Assembly: GCA_937921305.1 (NCBI GenBank)
Contig: CAKZSU010000006.1
Location: forward strand, 134,646 to 178,729
Length of the DNA stretch: 44,084 nucleotides
From: an uncultured Patescibacteria group bacterium
GTDB taxonomy: Bacteria > Patescibacteriota > Microgenomatia > UBA10105 > UBA927
Direction of reading: 5' to 3'
This document shows positions 24,207 through 33,588 of this stretch, in pieces. The translations under genes were made by a program, and so were the position numbers. The notes under the pieces were generated by a model that was not told the origin of the DNA, made no database searches, and was given only the letters and a program-made list of their open reading frames with translations. Position 1 is the stretch's first letter. Every line of letters starts with the position of its first letter.

Positions 24207-25595
24207 ATGAGGAAATATCATAAAAAAATCTCAGAGGGAAGCATCTCAATACTTGTCCTCCTCTTCGGATTTATCGCGTCAATCGTTGTCGGAAGTCTCG
24301 CAGTTATCGCGAGCGTTCAATATAACAATTCAATACGGCTTGATGTGTACGAACGAGCGCTTAATATCGCACAATCCGGCGTTGAATATTACCGGTGGCA
24401 TCTTGCTCATGATCCTGTCGATTTTACCGATGGCACAGGAGGACCGGGACCGTATATCCATCAATTGCGAGATCCGTACGGAAATACCGAAGGAACATTT
24501 AGTTTGATGATTACGCCTCCAGCGTCCGGATCATCCATTGTTACCATCGAATCAACAGGATGGTTAAACAGCCATCCCGATATAAAAAGAAAAATTGTCG
24601 CGCGATACGGAATCCCATCTCTTGCAAGATTTTCATTTCTTCATAACGCCAATGTGTGGTTTGGCTCTGGAATCACCGTACAGGGAAAAGTTATGTCAAA
24701 TGGAGGTATTCGCATGGATGGAACGAACTTGTCAACAGTCACTAGTGCAAAAGCGACCTACACCTGCGGATCGGAAACTGGATGCAGTCCGCCCCAACAA
24801 CGAAACGGCATATGGGGAAACGGAGGACCGTCAAATCTCTGGCAATTTCCCGTACCTGCCATAGATTTTGCCAGTCTAAATGTCGATTTCAATACCATGA
24901 GAAGCAACGCGCAATCTCGAGGATTATATCTTGCTCCATCAAACGCGCTTGGTTACCAGATTATCTTTCAATCAAATGGAACTTACATTGTCCGACGAGT
25001 AACATCGGCAAACAATCAACGCGGGTATAGCGTAGAAAATGGATGCGAAAATCTTACACAACAAATAACCAATGAAACAACCATAGGAACATACACGATT
25101 GCGGAACGTCCCCTTATTTTTGCTGAAGACCATGTATGGGTAGAAGGAATCGTTAATGGAAAAGTGACAGTCGTCGCCGCACGATTTCCACTAAATGTCA
25201 ATTTTATGAATATCTGGATCCGAAACAGCATTACCTATATCTCAAAAGACGGACACTCAAATCTTGGACTATTCGCGCAAAATAATATTTATTTCGCAAA
25301 AGATGTGCCAAACAATTTTGAAATCAACGCGGCGCTTCTCGCGTCATCAGGAAGAATTATTCGACATAATTATAGATACAGCGGGTGCAGCAATTTTAGC
25401 AACGCAGTGAGAAATAGTCTAACTATTTACGGAGCCGTTATTAGCAATCAGAAATCTTACTGGAATTTTGGCACAGGTCCAACATCGGGATTCATCACCA
25501 GAAGCATCACGTATGATTCAAATCTTTACTTTGATCCTCCTCCATATTTTCCCGCCCAAGGAGCCTATGAATTCATCTCGTGGACAGAACAGTAA
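24207..25595 (+). CDS. PilX-like pilus-associated protein with large extracellular domain
   Basis: The product is 462 aa. The N-terminus (EGSISILVLLFGFIASIVVG, then an ALNIAQSGVEYYRW helix) resembles PilX-type proteins, which lack the classic Gly-Phe-Thr prepilin site. The rest is beta-rich with repeated short strands (FLHNANVWFGSGITVQGKV, VNGKVTVVAARFPLN) and possibly forms a beta-helix. Cys residues occur in TCGSETGCS, NGCEN and SGCSN. It is the last gene of the plus-strand pseudopilin unit. Export and a surface location are inferred. Confidence 0.65.
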   Translation: MRKYHKKISEGSISILVLLFGFIASIVVGSLAVIASVQYNNSIRLDVYERALNIAQSGVEYYRWHLAHDPVDFTDGTGGPGPYIHQLRDPYGNTEGTFSLMITPPASGSSIVTIESTGWLNSHPDIKRKIVARYGIPSLARFSFLHNANVWFGSGITVQGKVMSNGGIRMDGTNLSTVTSAKATYTCGSETGCSPPQQRNGIWGNGGPSNLWQFPVPAIDFASLNVDFNTMRSNAQSRGLYLAPSNALGYQIIFQSNGTYIVRRVTSANNQRGYSVENGCENLTQQITNETTIGTYTIAERPLIFAEDHVWVEGIVNGKVTVVAARFPLNVNFMNIWIRNSITYISKDGHSNLGLFAQNNIYFAKDVPNNFEINAALLASSGRIIRHNYRYSGCSNFSNAVRNSLTIYGAVISNQKSYWNFGTGPTSGFITRSITYDSNLYFDPPPYFPAQGAYEFISWTEQ

Positions 25596-25605
25596 TGCTT
25601 AAATC

Positions 25606-26826
25606 TTATCTCTTTCCTTGCATAGATTCTTGAAAATTCCCAACAACGCTGTATATTGGCGCGATGATTGAAAGAATCATTATTCCAACGGCAATACCAA
25701 CCAATAACATCATGATCGGTTCAATAATCTGCGTTAACCCTTTAACTTCTTCTTCAACTTCTTCTTCATAAAATGACGCAAGATCCGCCATTGTTTCATC
25801 AAGTGTCGCCGTCTTCTCTCCAGCGGCAACCATCTGAACAAACAACGAGGAAAACACTCCGGTTTCTTTGATCGCTGTTGACAAAGACTTTCCTTTTCGT
25901 ATTTCACTCGGAATCCGTTCACGCATAGAACGATATTGTTTCCATGTCAAAAGAGAAAATGATATCTCCAACGCTTCTGTAATCGGAACGGCACTTCGAA
26001 TAAGCGTGGAGAAAATTCGACAGAATCTTGCCAAATCAATTTTCTTAATTAAATTTCTTATGATCGGAATGTATCCTAAAAGTTTAATTATTCCATCTCG
26101 AAACGATCGCGTCTTCATTCCAAAAAAGAGCAATATAAGAAAGCCAATCGCTCCTAATACAATTGGAAACATGTACGAAGAAAGCGCAATCGACGCGGTA
26201 AACATCATTTTCGTAAAAAATGGAAGCGGAAGCGACAAGCTCAAAAATACTTTTCCTATTTGGGGCAGGATAAAGAAAAACATCAAAATTCCTATGCCAA
26301 TCATTGCAAGAAACACAATAGCAGGATACAACATTGCTCCTTTAATTTTTGATTTCAAACTGTGTTCAGATCGAAGCTCCACTTCTAAATAATGAAAGAC
26401 TTCCGAAAGTTTTCCGCTTACCTCTCCCGCTTTCATGAGCGTCAAAAAATACGCTTCAAAGACAGAAGGATATCGCTCAAAAATTACTGACAATGGTTGC
26501 CCCTGCTCTAATCCATATTCCATGTCGCTAAGAATTCTTTTCATGAGGGGATGTTTGGTCTCTCTTTTTAAGACATCTATTCCTTCAGAAAGAGAAAGAC
26601 CAGTCGAAAGCATAATGTGCATGTATCGACAGAAGGTAATCTTTTCTACTTCAGGAATGCTTCCGCCAATGAATGACCGCTCAACAATAGGCTTAATGAC
26701 CAACGGCGTAAGCATTTTGCCAGATAATTGATGCGCAACATCGTCTATGTTCTTTCCGGAGACAATGCCTTCAACAATATGTTTTTCTTTATCAATAGCT
26801 TTATAAGTGAAATTTGGCATAGGCAA
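25606..26826 (-). CDS. pilC: Type IV pilus inner-membrane platform protein PilC
   Basis: The product is 406 aa, the normal length for PilC/GspF. The N-terminus (PNFTYKAIDKEKHIVEGIVSG) is typical. Two GspF repeats are present: FCRYMHIMLSTGLSLSEGIDVL (first) and FCRIFSTLIRSAVPITEALE (second), each followed by membrane helices, with a final helix pair near the C-terminus. It converts the PilB motor stroke into pilin insertion. It follows pilB by 5 nt. The start could be either of two ATGs two codons apart. Confidence 0.95.
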   Translation of the reverse strand: MPMPNFTYKAIDKEKHIVEGIVSGKNIDDVAHQLSGKMLTPLVIKPIVERSFIGGSIPEVEKITFCRYMHIMLSTGLSLSEGIDVLKRETKHPLMKRILSDMEYGLEQGQPLSVIFERYPSVFEAYFLTLMKAGEVSGKLSEVFHYLEVELRSEHSLKSKIKGAMLYPAIVFLAMIGIGILMFFFILPQIGKVFLSLSLPLPFFTKMMFTASIALSSYMFPIVLGAIGFLILLFFGMKTRSFRDGIIKLLGYIPIIRNLIKKIDLARFCRIFSTLIRSAVPITEALEISFSLLTWKQYRSMRERIPSEIRKGKSLSTAIKETGVFSSLFVQMVAAGEKTATLDETMADLASFYEEEVEEEVKGLTQIIEPIMMLLVGIAVGIMILSIIAPIYSVVGNFQESMQGKR

Positions 26827-26831
26827 GATTG

Positions 26832-28505
26832 TTATTCACGGACAACACGAAGTACTTCCTCGATGCTTGTTAAGCCACTACTTGCTTTGCTTATGCCATC
26901 TTGCAATAACGAAACCATACCATATTGTTTTGCTAATTCGAGAATCTGCATTGTCGATTCTCGTTTTGCGATAAGATTCCGCATATCATCGGTAATTTCT
27001 ATAATCTCAAAAATTCCAATTCTTCCCTTGTACCCACGCATGCCACAATCTTCGCATCCGACGCTTTTATAAAATGAACGAGGAATATCTTGGTTTCCTA
27101 CGGATTCACGAAGAAACGAAAGCATGTCATCGGACAATTCAACGCGTTGAATGCACCGAGGGCACAACCGACGAACCAACCGTTGAGCAATCACCATCGT
27201 AAGTGTTGACGAAAGAAGAAATCCCTCCACGCCCATATCTAAAAAACGCGGAATAGCGCCTATCGCGTCATTTGTATGCAAAGTGGATAAAACCAAATGT
27301 CCGGTAAGCGAAGAATGAATTGCCATTTCTGCTGTTTCTTGATCGCGAATTTCCCCCACCATAATGACATCCGGATCGTGACGAAGAAGCGCCCGAAGAC
27401 CAGCGGCAAAAGTAAGTCCAGCTAATGGATTAATCTGAATCTGATTCACGCGCTTTATGCCATATTCCACCGGGTCTTCCACTGTGCATATTTTTACATC
27501 TGCCTTATTTAACATGGTTAAAATACTATAAAGCGTTGTCGTTTTTCCCGATCCTGTTGGTCCAGTCACAAGAATCAACCCATGCGGCTTCGTGATATTT
27601 CGTTTTACTATAGAAAGATTATTTTCTGTAAGTCCAAGTTCTTCAAATGATAACGGACGAGCAGATTCCGCAAGCAATCGAAGCACGACATTTTCCCCAT
27701 AAAACGCGGGCAGAATAGAAACACGAAGCGCAACATATTGCTCTTTCAATTTAAACTTGAATCGTCCATCTTGAGGAACTCGATGTTCATCGATTTTCAA
27801 AAATGAAAGAATTTTTATGCGAGCGACAATCCCAGCATGAATGTTCTTTGGCAAAGAAACAATATCATGAAGCATCCCGTCAATTCTAAATCGAACTAAA
27901 AATGCGTCTTCCAACAGTTCAAAATGAATATCTGACGCTCCTTCGGAAACCGCGTATTCAAGAATCGTATCGAGAATTCGAACAACAGGAAGATCTTTGC
28001 CAGAAGAAATTTCTCCTTGAATCGTTTTGCTTGCTTGAATATTTTCGTTAATAATAGATTGAAACACTTCTTTTATATTTTTTTTATATTGTCCGATCGC
28101 TTTCAAAATATCTTGCTTTCTTGCGTAATACACCCGCAATTGATATCCTGTCTTTCTTTTTACAAACTCTTTTGCCTCTAAATCCGATGGGTCTTCCATG
28201 GCAAGAGACAATTCCTCTCCTTCCAACGCAAAGGGAACAATATGAAAAGAAGATGCCGCTTCTTCCGGAATAACATTCAAAACACTGAGAGGAATCACTT
28301 TTCGAGATATATCAATGTACGGAACATGATAGAATTCAGCAATTAACCTTCCGATGATATCTTCTGTCAACAATCCTTGATATACCAATACATCTTGAAT
28401 ATCTTTGCCGAGCTCATGAGCAGACGATTCAGCGATCTCAAAATCTTTTTGAGAAACAAATCCAGAAGAGAGAATAATATCTCGAAACTGGGCAGCGGTA
28501 AACAT
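26832..28505 (-). CDS. pilB: Type IV pilus extension ATPase PilB
   Basis: The product is 557 aa. An N-terminal MshEN-like domain (residues 1-150) precedes the secretion-ATPase core. Walker A is GPTGSGKTTT, with an Asp box in ICTVEDPVEYGI, Walker B in DPDVIMVGEIRDQETAEMA, and the His box in LVLSTLHTND. The C-terminal zinc-binding segment has CPRC and later CEDCGMRGYKGR. It powers pilus extension. No pilT retraction ATPase is in the window. A TACAAT box ends 6 nt upstream of the ATG, within the end of the response-regulator region. Confidence 0.96.
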   Translation of the reverse strand: MFTAAQFRDIILSSGFVSQKDFEIAESSAHELGKDIQDVLVYQGLLTEDIIGRLIAEFYHVPYIDISRKVIPLSVLNVIPEEAASSFHIVPFALEGEELSLAMEDPSDLEAKEFVKRKTGYQLRVYYARKQDILKAIGQYKKNIKEVFQSIINENIQASKTIQGEISSGKDLPVVRILDTILEYAVSEGASDIHFELLEDAFLVRFRIDGMLHDIVSLPKNIHAGIVARIKILSFLKIDEHRVPQDGRFKFKLKEQYVALRVSILPAFYGENVVLRLLAESARPLSFEELGLTENNLSIVKRNITKPHGLILVTGPTGSGKTTTLYSILTMLNKADVKICTVEDPVEYGIKRVNQIQINPLAGLTFAAGLRALLRHDPDVIMVGEIRDQETAEMAIHSSLTGHLVLSTLHTNDAIGAIPRFLDMGVEGFLLSSTLTMVIAQRLVRRLCPRCIQRVELSDDMLSFLRESVGNQDIPRSFYKSVGCEDCGMRGYKGRIGIFEIIEITDDMRNLIAKRESTMQILELAKQYGMVSLLQDGISKASSGLTSIEEVLRVVRE

Positions 28506-28509
28506 GAGT

Positions 28510-28881
28510 TTATTGTATCGAAAGATACGATTTTATTTTATTCACTAATTCTGTTGGAGAAATATTCGCTTTTACGATGAATTCATTCGCGCCAAGTTCC
28601 AACGCCCTCTTCATTTCTGACTCTTGCGCGAGATTTGAGTATACAATAATCGGAACCTGCTTCAACACATCATGGCGCCGAAGAGTTTCAAGGACACTGA
28701 ACCCATCCATCTTTGGCATCATAATATCAAGCAGAATAAGATCGGGACGCTCTTGCTCAGCAATTCTAAGTCCTTCTTCTCCATTACCTGCGGACAATAC
28801 TTTAAACCCATCGGCGACAAGCCTGGTTGTATAAATCTTTACGATTAATGAATCATCTTCTATAAGAAGGATCTTTTTCAT
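28510..28881 (-). CDS. CheY-like single-domain response regulator
   Basis: The product is 123 aa from the ATG at 28881 (other ATGs lie 2 and 5 codons upstream). It is a receiver domain only: the acidic pair in LLIEDDS, phospho-acceptor Asp in LILLDIMMPKMDG, Thr/Ser position in IIVYSNLA, and Lys in EFIVKANI. There is no output domain, so it must act by protein contact. It lies between pilB and the histidine kinase on one transcript and so probably links kinase signalling to the pilus motor; this is inference. Confidence 0.9.
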   Translation of the reverse strand: MKKILLIEDDSLIVKIYTTRLVADGFKVLSAGNGEEGLRIAEQERPDLILLDIMMPKMDGFSVLETLRRHDVLKQVPIIVYSNLAQESEMKRALELGANEFIVKANISPTELVNKIKSYLSIQ

Positions 28882-28902
28882 AAACATGTCTATCATACCA
28901 TA

Positions 28903-31035
28903 TTATGTCGCTATAGGAAGCGTGAAATAAAACGTTGAACCTTTTCCAATTTCAGATTCAAGCCAGATTTCACCCTCGAGTCCTTCAATGATTTTTTTAC
29001 AAATATATAACCCCAATCCTGTACCTCCTATTGTTTTTGTATAGTCGGTGCGAACTTGAGAATATTTTTTAAACAATAAATCAAAATGCTCTTTATGAAT
29101 TCCTGTTCCCGTGTCAGAAACTGATGTAACAACATATTTTCCATCAACGAAGCAACGAATCGTTACGCCTCCTTTTGATGTAAATTTAATAGCGTTCCCA
29201 ACAAGATTCACAAGAACTTCTCGAACTTTATCATCATCGCCAAACACGAGAGGAAGATTCTCTGAACTTTCAAAGTGAAGACGAAGATGTTTTTCATTTG
29301 CGCCAAACTCAAAATTTCTCAGAACATCAGCGATAAGAATATTTAAATTAATTCGAGAAATTGTAAAAGACAATGTGCCCGAATCTATCTTTGACGTGTT
29401 GAGTAGATTGTTGACGATACGAATTAACCGATCATTTTCATTGTACGCTGCGGTTAAAAAGTCTCTCGCTTCATCTGAAATCGACCCGGCATATCCTTCT
29501 AAAATTGTCGAAATAGATCCTTTTATCGCAGCCATGGGAGTTCGCAATTCATGTGCCGCAACAGATACGAACTCATCTTTTAATTTAATCAATTCCTGAA
29601 GCCTATTATTTGTTTCTTTCAATTCTTTTGTGGCTTTTTCTATCTCTCGTTGCAAATTTTCATTAAACTTTTTTATTGCCTCATACGATTGAGCGTTTCT
29701 AATAGCAACAGCGGCTTCATGAGAAACAATCTCAATCAACGCAATATCTTGGTTCATATAGCTTTCCCCAGATTGTTTAATTCCTAAAAATAAATATGCG
29801 ACACATTCGTCTCTTGTCTTGCATGGAGCAATAAGTCTTATACCATGTTGTCGCATATACTCTTTTGTGTCTGATTCTTCAAGCTCATCAAACAGAATCA
29901 ATGATTCTGTGTGCAAGCATTCACAATCTTCCTTTTTAAGAGAAGACATAAAATGTTTAGGGACAGCAAATATGCGAAAATAATGATTCTTTTCAGGGAT
30001 AACCAATGCTGATGAAGAAGGCTTAAGAACGGAAGAAAGTTCTTCAATTAATCGATGTGAGAGATCATCGAGGACAATTGTTGATGTGATGCTTTTTGTA
30101 ATATGAGCAATTGCGTCATCAATATCGTATGTATCTTTAAATAATAATCGGGCTGTTAATTTCTGAACTCTTTTTTTAATCCATTGAAATGATAAGGAAA
30201 TAAAAACAATGAAAGCGATAATCAACACTTGCTCTTCTGGACGAAGAGAAACCCCAAATAAGATTTTTCCAATCAAAACAACAACAAACGCATAAAATAA
30301 AGCAATCAATATAAGCATGAAGACATACGTAAAAGCTCGAAGAAGAAATATATGTAAATCGAGTAGTTTATGACGAACAATGGCATAACTGGTGAATCCG
30401 ACAAAGACAAGCGTGTATATCGGCAAAAGTCTGACAAAACTTGTAATATTTAAAAATATGACAAAAAACACATTCGTCAAAAGAATTGCAAAAAACATAA
30501 AAAACGCTCCCCAAAATACCGTCCATATTTGTTTTTTTTGTATTCCATTTGATCTGCGAAGTTTTCTTATAAGAACGAAAAACCCGCCTCCCAAAAAACA
30601 TATGGTATGAAGAAGAAACAACGGCATGCCATAACTAGGCGTTATTTGTATCTTCCCATCAATCACCTGAACAGATGAAAAAACACCATTCGTCAATATA
30701 AGAGGAAAAAGACAAATTGTGAATAAAAACAATAAAAATTTCCATGTAAATGGAATTACATCTCGAGCATTCGGAAATGTAATCATGAAAAGAGCAAAGA
30801 AAAAATTAATAAGAAGCGCGATGGTCATAACAATTTTTACCCAAAAAAATGCCATATTGTTATCAATTTGATTATTCGCGATTTCATTTGTTGCAATATA
30901 CAGTGCAACGCTCAACGAAAAATAAAAGAACATTCTATTTGTCGCGCTTCTCGGGTTTTTTATGAGGATGAAAACGCCAAGAATGCTATTTGCCAAAAAA
31001 GCGAGCACTACAATAAATGATACGATGATATCCAT
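28903..31035 (-). CDS. Membrane histidine kinase (7TM sensor, GAF-like, HisKA, HATPase)
   Basis: The product is 710 aa. The first about 280 residues contain seven to eight membrane helices with the N-terminal pattern of 7TM histidine-kinase sensors (MFFYFSLSVALYIATNEIANN). A GAF-like domain (about 310-460) ends in EIVSHEAAVAIRNAQSYEAI. The HisKA box is SVAAHELRTPMAAIKGS with the phospho-His. The ATPase has the N box NLVGNAIKFTSKGG, the G1 box VSDTGTGI and GGTGLGLYICKKI. The ligand is unknown. It heads the operon with the response regulator, pilB and pilC. Confidence 0.93.
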   Translation of the reverse strand: MDIIVSFIVVLAFLANSILGVFILIKNPRSATNRMFFYFSLSVALYIATNEIANNQIDNNMAFFWVKIVMTIALLINFFFALFMITFPNARDVIPFTWKFLLFLFTICLFPLILTNGVFSSVQVIDGKIQITPSYGMPLFLLHTICFLGGGFFVLIRKLRRSNGIQKKQIWTVFWGAFFMFFAILLTNVFFVIFLNITSFVRLLPIYTLVFVGFTSYAIVRHKLLDLHIFLLRAFTYVFMLILIALFYAFVVVLIGKILFGVSLRPEEQVLIIAFIVFISLSFQWIKKRVQKLTARLLFKDTYDIDDAIAHITKSITSTIVLDDLSHRLIEELSSVLKPSSSALVIPEKNHYFRIFAVPKHFMSSLKKEDCECLHTESLILFDELEESDTKEYMRQHGIRLIAPCKTRDECVAYLFLGIKQSGESYMNQDIALIEIVSHEAAVAIRNAQSYEAIKKFNENLQREIEKATKELKETNNRLQELIKLKDEFVSVAAHELRTPMAAIKGSISTILEGYAGSISDEARDFLTAAYNENDRLIRIVNNLLNTSKIDSGTLSFTISRINLNILIADVLRNFEFGANEKHLRLHFESSENLPLVFGDDDKVREVLVNLVGNAIKFTSKGGVTIRCFVDGKYVVTSVSDTGTGIHKEHFDLLFKKYSQVRTDYTKTIGGTGLGLYICKKIIEGLEGEIWLESEIGKGSTFYFTLPIAT

Positions 31036-31046
31036 ATGCTTCTTCT

Positions 31047-31055
31047 AGCGTAACA
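31047..31055 (-). promoter_or_regulatory. Promoter-like element upstream of the histidine kinase
   Basis: The minus-strand nonamer TGTTACGCT lies 11 nt before the kinase ATG. The same nonamer forms the extended -10 of the major pilin promoter. No matching -35 was found here. Confidence 0.35.
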
Positions 31056-31134
31056 AAAACATATTAAAAACACACCAGGAAAGCAAAGAAAGAAAATTCG
31101 GAGATAACCATTTAGTAATGGATAGAAAAATCCC

Positions 31135-32139
31135 TTAAAGATGAAACTTGTCTTTTAATTGTTGAATATATGCGTTACGCTGTTCTTGATGAGAATCAAG
31201 ATTGTATGAAGCGTCCAATAATTCATCAAGAGAAACAACATATCTTCCTGAACAAACATCTTCACCGAGACATATCTTTTTTATCGTTGTTGCCACAACA
31301 CCTCCAGCGATTGTCGCCGTCGCGCCAAGCTGAGGCCATGTCGGCAATGTTTCTCCTATTTGCACTATGGAAGCAAGCATTCTCTCGCTGTTATGATCAA
31401 ACCCCACAAGCTGAATGATGCATCGTCGTTTCTCATCTATTGAGAGCTTTTGAATATTTTTTATAATTTCTTCATCAATCCTTCCCAAAAACGGCTTCGG
31501 CATTGGATCTCTATCATATCGTTCAATATCAAGAATTACATTGTCTCCAACATCGGCAGCGCTTACCAAAGGAATTCTTTTCTTTTTTGCCATCATTCGC
31601 AAAAATACTTTTCCTTCGATATCATCAATTGCATCGATAATGCAATGGACTTCTGGATCATGAAACATTGTTTGCATATGAGAAACATCATCAAAATGAA
31701 TAACTTCAGCAAAAGGATTGATTTTAAGCAAAGTCTCTCTTACAACATTTACTTTTTTTCTTCCAACATCATCCCATCCACATCGCAATCTATTTAAGTT
31801 TGACGGATCTATCGTATCGGGATCCAAAATTTTTACCCTTTTTGCTCGCGACTCCATCATCCATGTGATAACAGCGTGACTCCCCACGCTTAACCCAAAA
31901 CATGCCACAATGAAATCTTGTAATCGTTTTTGCTCTTCAACCGTAATAAGATTTCTATTTCTCAATGTTGAAACAACAGTATAAACTTCTTCGTCTTCCT
32001 CAAGTTTTTTAAATCCACAAGCAATGTCTTGATCGCCAACATAATCATTGACGATCCGATCAAGAATGCTTCGCGAGTCTGAATCGACCATCGCGCTTTT
32101 TTGAAGATCTTTCATCAACGCAGAATATTTCGTTTTCAT
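31135..32139 (-). CDS. ThiF/E1-like adenylyltransferase
   Basis: The product is 334 aa. E1-like enzymes adenylate the C-terminus of a ubiquitin-like or small peptide carrier. The nucleotide-binding start is VACFGLSVGSHAV (about residues 80-92), the strand-2 acidic segment is ILDPDTIDPSNLNRLR with the Asn-Arg pair, and the metal/Asp motif is IIDAIDDIEGK. The zinc CxxC pairs of MoeB/ThiF are absent. The phrase RNRNLITVEEQKRL before the Rossmann fold recalls, from memory, Rv1355c-type ThiF proteins. It is 3 nt downstream of the ligase gene, so co-expressed. No carrier protein gene is recognisable nearby. Confidence 0.85.
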   Translation of the reverse strand: MKTKYSALMKDLQKSAMVDSDSRSILDRIVNDYVGDQDIACGFKKLEEDEEVYTVVSTLRNRNLITVEEQKRLQDFIVACFGLSVGSHAVITWMMESRAKRVKILDPDTIDPSNLNRLRCGWDDVGRKKVNVVRETLLKINPFAEVIHFDDVSHMQTMFHDPEVHCIIDAIDDIEGKVFLRMMAKKKRIPLVSAADVGDNVILDIERYDRDPMPKPFLGRIDEEIIKNIQKLSIDEKRRCIIQLVGFDHNSERMLASIVQIGETLPTWPQLGATATIAGGVVATTIKKICLGEDVCSGRYVVSLDELLDASYNLDSHQEQRNAYIQQLKDKFHL

Positions 32140-32142
32140 ACG

Positions 32143-33588
32143 TTATGCTGTTTTCTTTACTTTATTTAACGGAAAATATTGTTCATCGCTATGTTCATGA
32201 ACATGAATTATTGGATAAACTTTTTCTTTTAATGCTCCTAGAATATACGCATACTCCTTATTTAGTTTGCTCACTTCTTCAATGAAAACTTTCTGAATTC
32301 GTTTCATAAGATCAGCGCGCGGCGAAACATCTTTTTTCAATTCCACTCTGCAAACCAATACTTGTTGATGTGATTCATCTTCTTGAATTTCAAGCAAAAA
32401 TCTTCCAGAGATATATTGCTGAAGTTGTTCGTTATCAAATGCTTGCTGGACATGATCAACATAAATATTCGCTCCATACAGTTTAACCATAAACTTGCTT
32501 CTTCCAAACAGATATATCATGGGAAATTTCGGCAAGTCTATACTATGTGACGCAGAAAACAATCCCATTCGTTCTTGATCAACAACACCGCCCTCATCCT
32601 GAATATTATACCGAATCAACGGACACCCCATGTCTTTGGTAATAACAATCGTCCTTTCTTGACCTTCAAGATAAATCAACCGCGGATCAAAACAATATAA
32701 AGACGGCATTCTTGTGTCAGAAAAAAGATTTTCCCACGCGTGTTTTTCAAATACTTTCCTTCGTATCTCAATAGACTCTGGTGTTTCAAATCCCATCAAC
32801 GACGCGTCTGCCGATCCATACAAATTAATAATCGTTCGAGTGTGCGAATCGGCATGAATCATTCGAAGAAGATATGATCGCCATTGTTCAGTGATTCCTT
32901 GACCTGATCCCAATAATTTAATATGAAGCGACGAAAGATTAACATGTTGACGATCTGCTTCATCAATAATTTCCTTCAAAAATGGCGTGTGCCCGCAAAG
33001 AATTGTTTGATCAAATTGCGGAGATATGTCTCGAAGAATTTCGATGACATGATCTAACGAATATCCCGGCGTCATGATGGTCAAGGGATATCCCTTCCAG
33101 GAAACAAGATTCGCGCATGCAAGCGTAAATGTGCCAGCAATCCAATTTCCCATTGCAAAACCATTAATAAATAGCGTTCGCTTTTCATGAACAAAAAAAA
33201 TCGATCGAAAAATATACTCATGAATTTTCGCTCCATCTATCTCATGATTCAATGATCGCGGCCAATAATGTGCGCTTCCTGTTGTTCCAGAGCTTGTTGA
33301 AATCATCTGTACATCTTGATAGCTCCCATCCCACAGACGATCTCCTTCTGGATAGCGTTCTATATAATTTTCTTTAGATGTTTGAGGAATAGAAGAAAAA
33401 TCATTGATTGATCGAATCTTTGTATGATCAATATGATGAGATCGTAAAAACGCTTTATAGGCAGGGACTCGTTGTGCTGCTTCATGAAACAGTCGAAGCG
33501 CCTTTCTGGCTCCGATTTTTTGCATCACATCTTCGGGAGCATAAGGAGGAGCATTAAACCAATCAACGAGTCTCTTTTTATTCATCAT
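32143..33588 (-). CDS. PaaK-like adenylate-forming ligase (aryl/acyl-CoA ligase family)
   Basis: The product is 481 aa from the ATG at 33588 (the frame opens with a TTG at 33597). The ATP-binding P-loop is STSSGTTGSAHYW (near residue 100), followed by INLYGSADASLMGFETPE and LIRYNIQDEGG. The C-terminal hinge and lid FGRSKFMVKLYGANIYVDHV closely follow the phenylacetate-CoA ligase pattern. Members activate aromatic or fatty acids as acyl-AMP for transfer to CoA or protein. It overlaps the lyase gene by 11 nt. The substrate is probably the lyase product (an aromatic acrylate), by context only. Confidence 0.87.
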   Translation of the reverse strand: MMNKKRLVDWFNAPPYAPEDVMQKIGARKALRLFHEAAQRVPAYKAFLRSHHIDHTKIRSINDFSSIPQTSKENYIERYPEGDRLWDGSYQDVQMISTSSGTTGSAHYWPRSLNHEIDGAKIHEYIFRSIFFVHEKRTLFINGFAMGNWIAGTFTLACANLVSWKGYPLTIMTPGYSLDHVIEILRDISPQFDQTILCGHTPFLKEIIDEADRQHVNLSSLHIKLLGSGQGITEQWRSYLLRMIHADSHTRTIINLYGSADASLMGFETPESIEIRRKVFEKHAWENLFSDTRMPSLYCFDPRLIYLEGQERTIVITKDMGCPLIRYNIQDEGGVVDQERMGLFSASHSIDLPKFPMIYLFGRSKFMVKLYGANIYVDHVQQAFDNEQLQQYISGRFLLEIQEDESHQQVLVCRVELKKDVSPRADLMKRIQKVFIEEVSKLNKEYAYILGALKEKVYPIIHVHEHSDEQYFPLNKVKKTA

